A stretch of 64,000 nucleotides of DNA from Lytechinus pictus. Lineage: Eukaryota > Echinodermata > Echinoidea > Temnopleuroida > Toxopneustidae. The notes under the pieces are model-generated. The model saw nothing but the letters and a program-made list of their open reading frames with translations, was not told the DNA's origin and ran no database searches. Location of the stretch: NCBI RefSeq assembly GCF_037042905.1, contig NC_087257.1:14234001-14298000 (forward strand), given 5' to 3'. Below are positions 54,001 through 63,000 of the stretch, piece by piece (position 1 is the first letter of the stretch; each line of letters begins with the position of its first letter). Made by a program: the position numbers and the translations under genes.

Positions 54001-57000
54001 TCAAGACCCTGACTGGACCCAAAAAGGAAATTAAGAAATCATATATCAATCAAAATGTTCTAAACTTAAAAGACAAAGCAATGCAAGCATTTGTTTTCAT
54101 TACATCCCAGCTAATTATTTTACTCAATGATAGCTCCAATTATCGGGCATTGAAAATCAAGTCATTCTGATTAAAAGCGTCGTGATTCTACAGGTTTTTT
54201 AATACACAGAAAAACTGGGTGATAAGATTATCTTTCAGATTATGCATTTTATGTTCTCCATTTGCACATAGAGATAACATAATTATGTTTTTTCACATCT
54301 AAGCTGTAATAAGGTAACGAAATTTACAGCATTGGAATAGTGTATGCCATATTTTATTTCTCGCTGATTTTAGTGGAGCTTTCCAACTCAAATTATGTGT
54401 AGCAGCTTTTCAAAAGAAATCACAAATCTATTAAAGAGTTGTTGGTTTACCTGAATATGAGCACTGAATAATAATTAGTGCCATTTTCCCTTGCAAATAA
54501 GAAAAAATGATTGCGTGATCTGGGATTAAAAAAGTGATATTTTATGAACAAACCTCACGTCTCATAATTCAGGCTATTAAGAAGCTCAATAAAGCTTACT
54601 GTCAAAACCCTGTAATTTGAGTTTTTCTTTTAAAAGCAAAATAGTAGATATGCATAAATCTTATATTTTTGTACTATATACATGTAGCGTATATGGTTCC
54701 CACTTGTCAATTTTTTTTTATCAAGTTTACATGTAGCTTATGTACATGTAGTTCCCACTTGTCTGTTTCACATGTTGATCAAGTGTACATGTAGCTTATG
54801 TACATGTAGTTCCCACTTATCTGTTTCACAATTTGGTCCAGTCTTGGTCTTAAGGATAATACACAGGAATAAAGCTGCTTTTTTTTTTTGCACAATGATG
54901 TTTACTATAGAAATTTCAAAGTAATTGTTCAAGAGTTTAATAAAATAGTGTTTATCATCATGTTTCTAATCAATAAATAAAGTATGGAAAACTGTTAAAC
55001 AACTACTGTAAAGTTCACATAGTACCCAGTGTTATTAACTTTTAAACAGTTGTGAAGATCCCCCCTTGCTCATCCCATCCACATGCACACACACCATATA
55101 ATTTCAATGTTTTAACAGGAAAACATTGATGATTGTGTCAATCACAACTGTGAAAATGATGGGACCTGTGTCGATGAGATCAATAGATACAGCTGCCAGT
55201 GTACCCAAGGATCGTATGGATCACATTGTCAGCTGAGGTCAACTCTCTGTGATAACAACCCTTGCCGCAATGGAGGTTTGTGCATTCTCAATGAAGATGG
55301 CTTCCACTGCGAATGTCTGTCTGGTTTCAAAGGTGAAACCTGCGAATACGACATTGATGACTGCAAAAATCATCTCTGCGCTCATGGCTCCACGTGCCAA
55401 GACCAGGTATAATCTGTTTTATTTTAAATTTTTTCCCCTTTCTGATGACTGATTTTGACGTGATTATTCAACCCGGTTTTATTGCTGGGTCCTCACCTGA
55501 AATAGCTGACCGAGGGTGGGTCCCCGCGTCCCCCACACCACTCCTTGATCTGCCAGTTTTTACGAGCCTTGCATGTTTGTCAAGATTTTGTGTATGATTT
55601 TTTAATGTATACTTTTGGGATAGGATATATTGAAAGGGATTCGCAATACAGCATGAACAGTAATATTTCTTTCTTTGCTGTGTCGTGGCTGTTTTTTTTT
55701 TTGGGTGGTCTGTGTTGTAACATGCATCAATCAAACTTCATGACAAGTTATGGTTGTCAGCATTGTAAGACTTATTTCTCAAATTTTATATAGTGGAATA
55801 GCTACCGCTGTATATGTCCACTAGGTGTCACCGGAAGGCTTTGCGATGAAGAGATCGACAACTGTCTTTTGAATCCTTGCCAGCATGGATCGACATGCAT
55901 AGACGAAAGATCAAGATTTACGTGTGCTTGTGCAAATGGTAATTGAAAAAAGCATAAAATATGAGCATACATATTAATACAAATGAATAAATTATATGTT
56001 CAATCTAAAATGCGACAAATATGATACTTTTGGTAATATTCATGAAATATTTTCTTTGGCTTAAAACTATATCTTGAAGTGGGGGGCAGGGAGGTGGAGC
56101 TTACTTAGCCCCCCTTCAACATTTTTCCTGATAAACATGTAACATAAGAGATGTTACAGATTTACAGCTACAGGCGCAGATGTGCCCATTTATGTGTTGT
56201 TACAATTGATAAGAGTAGGGTGGACTGCCTCAATATTTTACTTGCATTGTTCTAACTGGTGTGGTATTATGTGACAGAGCTAAAATTAATTATAATCAGT
56301 TAAACTCGTACAAACAATTGTTTTTAAAAATTGCATTTTGTTTACCCTAGTAAATTAGGAGAGGCATTCAATATCATGATAATAACAATTACTATTATCA
56401 TTTGTCTTCTTATTATTAATTATTATCATTGCTTTGATTATTATGATTTAAAGGATTCTTTGGAAGGCTGTGTGAAGTTGACATCTTGGAATGTTCTTCC
56501 TCACCGTGTCACAACTTTGGTACATGTATAGAAGGAACAAACAGGTTTGATTGCCAGTGCCCTGAAGGTTATCGGTAAGAAGTCTATATCTTATAAGTGT
56601 AGACAGTTTGAAATAAATAGGAAATATTTAAGTTTGGTAAAATGCAATTAGTGTTTGTCAATAGAGAACTGGAATTTATTTTTAAATCCAGTTAAACTAT
56701 TAGATATCTCAAACAGATATTATTTTATAGTACTTCCTGCATTCTGCTCTTGCAAGACATCAGACTTTTTAAAATCAATATGTCGATGGTTTTTGTCTCG
56801 CCTGCATAGCAGAGCGAGACTATAGGCGCCACTTTTCCGAGGGCGGCGGCGGCGTCAACATCAAATCTTAACCTAAGGTTAAGTTTTTGAAATGACATCA
56901 TAACTTAGAAAGTATATGGACCTAGTTCATGAAACTTAGACATAAGGTTAATCAAGTATTACTAAATATCCTGCCTAAGATTCAGATCACATGACTAAGG

Positions 57001-60000
57001 TCAAAGGTCATTTAGGGTCAATTAATCTTAGACCATGTTGGGAGAATTATTTTCAAAATCTTAACCGAAGGTTACGTTTTTGAAATGACATCATAACTTA
57101 AAAAGTATATGAACCTAGTTCATGAAACTTGGGCCTAAGGTTAATCAAGTATTAGTGAACATCCTGCACCAGTTTCAGGTCACATGACCAAGGTCAAAGG
57201 TCATTTAGGGTCAATGAACTTTGGTCAAGTTGGGGGTATTTTTTGAATTACTATCATAACTTTGAAAATTTATGGATCTAGTTCATGAAACTTGGACATA
57301 AGGTTAATCAAGTATTAGTGAACATCCTTCCTGAGTTGGAGGTCATATGACCAAGGTCAAAGTCTCATTTAGGGTCAATGAACTTTGGCCAAGTTGGGGG
57401 TATTTGTTGAATTACCTTCATAACCTTGAAAATTTATGGATCTAGTTCATGAAACTTGGACATTAGGTTAATCAAGTACCACTGAATATTCTGTGCGAGT
57501 TTCAGGTCACATGACCATGATCAATGGTCATTTAAGGTCAATGAACTTTGGCCGTGTTGGGGGTCTTTGTTAATTTACCATCCTAACTCTGAAGCTTATG
57601 GATCTATTTCATAAAACTTGGGATATAAGAGTAATCAAGTATCACTGAACATCCCCCTGTGAGTTTCAGGTCACAAAACCAAGGTCAAAGGTAAGTTAAG
57701 GTCAATAAACGTAGGCCATGTTGGGGTAATTGTTGAATTGCCATCATAACTTTGAAAGTTTATGGATAGAGTGAATGAAATGTGGACATGAGTGTAGTTG
57801 ACAAGTCTTAAGTCACCGTTCAAATGTCATCTATGGTCAATGAACGTGGTATTATGTCATTATATGAATGGTGTTTTTGTGGATGATTATTTTATAGTAG
57901 TTTTCAAAGTTAGCACTGCTGCTACATTAAATCGCGTAATGCAGGCGAGACTGCCAGAGGCGTTCCACTTGTTATTGTAAGATGTTGGGTGAAGGGAGGG
58001 GGATGGAGGTTAAAATCGATGCTTTGCTGCGACATCTCACAGTTACCATTTATGATAATTTTTGTCTCGCCCACCAGAGGTGAAGGCGAGACTTAGGGAT
58101 CCAAATGTCGTCCGTCCGTCGTCCGTCCGGCGGCCGTCGTCCGTCCGTCACAAACTTATAATGACACATTACTCCACAACCGTAAGTCACTTTTCAACCA
58201 AACTTGGATGGTAGATGGACTTGGGGGACCTGCATGTTATGCTGCAGTCTGAGGTCATATGGTAAGGTCAAAGGTCATTTTCAGGTCAACGTTAAAGTTT
58301 ACATGCAAGACTCTCTTATGACACTTAACTCCGCAATCGTGAGTCGCTTTTCAACCTTACTTGGATGGTAGATGGACTTGGGGGACCTGCGTGTTATGCT
58401 GCAGTCTGAGGTCACATGGTAAGGTCAAAGGTCATTTTCAGGTCAACGTTAAAGTTTACATGCAAGACTCTCTTATGACACTTAACTCCGCAATCGTAAG
58501 TCACTTTTCAACCAAACTTGGATGGTAGATGGACTTGGGGGACCTGCATGTTATGCTGCAGTCTGAGGTCACATGGTAAGGTCAAAGGTCATTTTCAGGT
58601 CAACGTTAAACTTTACATGCAAGACTCTCTTATGACACCTAACTCCGTAACCGTATGTCGCTTTTCAACCAAACTTGGATGGTAGATGGACTTGGGGGAC
58701 CTGCATGTTATGCTGCAGTCTGAAGTTACATGGTAAGGTTAAAGGTCATTTTCAGGTCAACGTTAAAGTTTACATGCAAGACTCTCTTATGACACCCAAC
58801 TCAGCAACCGTAAGTCACTTTTCAACCAAACTTGGATGGTAGATGGACTTGGGGGACCTGCATTTTATGCTGCAGTTGGAGGTCACATGGTTAGGTCAAA
58901 GGTCATTTTGAGGTCAACATTAAAGTTTAGATGCAAAACTCTTTTATGACACCTAACTCCGCAACCGTAAGTTATTTTTCAACAAAACTTGGATGTTAGA
59001 TGTACTTAGGCGAGCTGCATGTTATGCTGCAGTCAGAGGTCACATAGTAAGGTCAAAGGTCATTTTCAGGTCAACATTAAAGTTTACATGCAAGGCTCTT
59101 ATGACAAGTGTTATTCCATCCCAGTCATTTCACAATGAAGTTTCGATATAATTCTCTTGCGTGCCCTCGCAAATCACGATATTTCTGGTTATTTTCATAA
59201 GTGGGCGAGACACAAAATTGCTTTTGCCTTGTCTTTGAATGTTGTGCATATTTCGAGACTAAGTAACATTGGCCAATTCAGCCTCTTCCACCCCCCCCCC
59301 CCAAAAAAAAAAAAAAAATGAAATGCAATAAAGGGAAAACAGGATAAGCATGATGATAAAAACTGGCAGAGCTAAGTCTTGGTAACAATGTGCTCAGTTA
59401 AAAAAAATGAAAGAGCATGAGCAAATCGACTGGACCAGTTCATTTCCTTTGTTCAGATGAAGTTGTCATTGATAAACAGTACCGGCAAATAATCTGCCAG
59501 TGTCAACTAATTCTTATTTTGAAGCAATTAATGATTGAGTATCCCATGATGGATATATCAGAGCTGACCACAGTGTGTCTCTCAGTGTGGAAAACATTGT
59601 GAGATCATCTGAACATGTTTACTTAAGTGTATCATTGTGAAACTCATTCTGTACATAGTCCACTATGTGAAGAAACTGTTAACACTCAAACTGTTAAAGT
59701 GCCCACAGTGGAAAAGTATATTCAAATTTCAACATTTTATTATATCTCCACATTGGCTACTATGCAAACACACTGTGTGGCAACATTATCTTTCCAGCAG
59801 ATAGCCCTATAGTTTTGAGAGTTTACTGTGTCACACTAATTTTCTTGTCATTTATCATTATGAGGGTTAAAGCCCATGAAGCGAGAAAAAGCCTCATATC
59901 TTTGAAGAAAATTACGGATTTGATATTTAAACCTAACAAATTTCAAGAAGTTGGGAACAGAAATAAGGAGGAAAGTGATGATACTCTTCCAGTCAACAGG

Positions 60001-63000
60001 CATAATGAAAGGTATATGTTCTATAGAAACTTGATTACAGTATATAATAATACAAGGTAGGCATATGATGTATGTATTTTTGCTGGTTTCAGTGGTACAA
60101 CTTGTGAAGAGCTTGTTAGTTCATGTGTGTCGAGCCCATGCAAGAACAATGGAACCTGTGTAGACGTCCTCAGAAATTTCATCTGCACCTGTCCTCCGGG
60201 GTATACAGGAGACACATGTGGAACAGGTATAAAATTTTGAGGGAATATCACAAGCACTGAAGGGTTTGTATTACAATCCATTATCGCAATTTTAACTTTT
60301 TGATTTTGTGACGCCATTTGCGAGCAGCTTCCCCCATTTATCGTTTAGTAAAAAAAAACATATATGTCACATTTCCCTTTAAATTGTTTTTCGTTATTGT
60401 GCTGGAGTAATTATTCACTTAAAATATATGTTTGTGCGTTTGCTTAATATATATGTAGTGCCCCTGGACTACCCAAAGTACCCAAAGTCTTGAACAAAAA
60501 ATGATTCACCAGTAATCAAATCTGATCAAATCCAATGTAATTCATTATGTATGGTGCATGATGAGTGTGTTGCTAGAAATTACGACTCTTTTGAATGGCA
60601 TTTTGTACTTCCTAGATTTATGTCAAGTCTGGGGAACTCCTCTTTGACCCAAAAAACTAAATCAGATACTAGTACAAAACCAAGAAATTTGATAATAATT
60701 GGCATCACAAAGCCGATCTGAGCAATAAGTACAAATGTTCTCACCAAGTTCTTAATAAGGCAAATTATTTGTTATCTCTCAGTTATTCCTGACAACTATG
60801 ATCTTAAATTGGATCATCAAACTTCATCCACTGTGTTTTATGCTGATGTCAGCACCGACTTAGAAAATGTAACTGTATCACTCTGGTTGATGGCAGAGAT
60901 GACATCACCCAACAGGCAATTCATCAACCTTCAAATGGGCAATCTTCACTTTGGCATTTACAACCCCTGCAGTCTTATTTTCATGGAGTCAGTGTGAGTG
61001 TTTCTCAATTCTAATTTTGTGAGAAATATCTGACAATGATTTTCTAATGTTACATGTAGGTATAAGAATGCATGTTAATGATCTAATTTTAGAAAAATTG
61101 TCTTGTATTGTGGGTGGAAGACATTGTGGTTGATGAATAATTTCAAAGTGGCTTTCCAAAGCTGCCCATAGATTTTACCGCTAAATGATAATTTCTATGA
61201 GCAACAATCGTATTACATTTAAATTCAGTGTTGTAAAAAAGTGGTTTAATTTGTTTTTAACAAATCCAGTATGTGGTGCCATTTGAACAATAAAAGAAGT
61301 TCCATATTTTAGGGTTATTTATTTGGTAATCCTCTTTTCCGAGAAAAGCTGAGATATGTTTTAAATTTTCAAATAAAGATTGTTGGGCATTATTGATTAC
61401 TAGATATTAGGAAATAACATACACGGATGCTCAATGAAAGCCATGGTCAAACTATTCCATATGGTCATTAGCTTTTCATAACTGTTCCTTTACAGTCGGA
61501 ATTATTCATCTGATGGGCTTTCCGTTTGTGATGGTCGTTGGCATCATCTGTTGCTTGTATTTATCCGCACTGGGGGATGGTCTGTTCTTTTTGATGGTTC
61601 TGAGGCCGCAAGTGATGTTGGTGATGGATCTGATTATCGTCTCTCAGGAAAACTGCAGCTTGAAGTTGGAGTAATTGAGCTGGACAGAAATAGTACAAAC
61701 ACTCACATAAACAAAGGTCGTACCTATAAAAAAAAATATATATACATGTATAAAGGGCATGGCCGTAGCTAAGTCCACAAGGCCTTTTTTTATTCACAAA
61801 CAAAAAATACTGACCTTTTTCCTCTTTTTAATTTACCATAGCATATGATAGAATGGGTGTGATTTTGTGTAATGAAGAGGATGACCGTTTTGTAGGTAAA
61901 TGGTTTTGCATGATCAGCATTATATTGAAAAAATGGGCCTTGACCATATTAACTTATTACTAGTAATTAAATCGTCAAGAACCTCTCAATATGCTGGAAA
62001 GTAATCATTCAGTGTTTTACATAGTATACTTTGGATATTTTCTGTGCTATTATTTGTCTGAAGATTCCTTTACAATGACTGGTATCAATGTTTGGACTGG
62101 GGATATCCCAGAGGATGTGATGTCAAGAGTCAAATCAGAGTGTTTGCCACAGCTGTATGGGAACATCATTTCATGGACAGACTTTGACTCGCACCAGGAT
62201 TTTCCGACATCTTCAGCGACTCCTTCAGTGTGTGATGGTAAGGGTATCATTTTCAGATATTTCCACAACAATCGTAATTTTTCACCATGGTAGGAATGTT
62301 TCATTTCCTATTTGATGAGAAGTGCAATATTTAAGTGATGACTGTTAAATGAAATGACCATTGAGGTATCTGTATCATTTTTCTAATAGGCACCGGGAAG
62401 ATTCTAAATTTGTAGAATAATTTTGTAGTCTTATCAGTTCATATTTCATGAAAGTGGTATATTACTGTTAAAAAGTATCAGCAAGCGTGTGAGGTCCCTG
62501 GCTTGAAGTGCACTTCAAGTCAATCGACTTTCATAACTAGAATAGTACATGTACGTGTGTTTGAATTGATTTCAAGGAAGAAATGAAAATAATGAGAGTG
62601 ATGAAAAATGGGAAATTGTGAAGAAAAAAGAGGTTATTTTAATCTGATGCAACTTTTCTGCTTGGCAAAGGCAGTTATAGTGTAGGCATCATGCTCCATT
62701 ACCAAAGTGAACAGTATTGGAATTTACTCGTTATCCCACCAGTGCATAAACAAATTAATGATATTATTGAGAGTGGATACTGTATCAAGATTCAAATGAG
62801 TCTTGTATTTCATGAAATCGTTTCTGTATTATATAAGTAGTTAATTGTGTGCTACATAAATCTTTAATTATTATTATTATTAAGATACGGATGAATGCAA
62901 AGTGCTGGATCCTTGTCTGAATGGAGCAACATGTTTGGACGAACTCCGTTCCTATACCTGTGTATGTCTTAAGGATTATACCGGGATTCACTGTGAAAGG

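Noticed and set aside
58203..59140. Regularly spaced repeats as a CRISPR array
   Set aside because: The whole 157-bp unit is repeated with no unique spacers, and the context is a eukaryotic intron.
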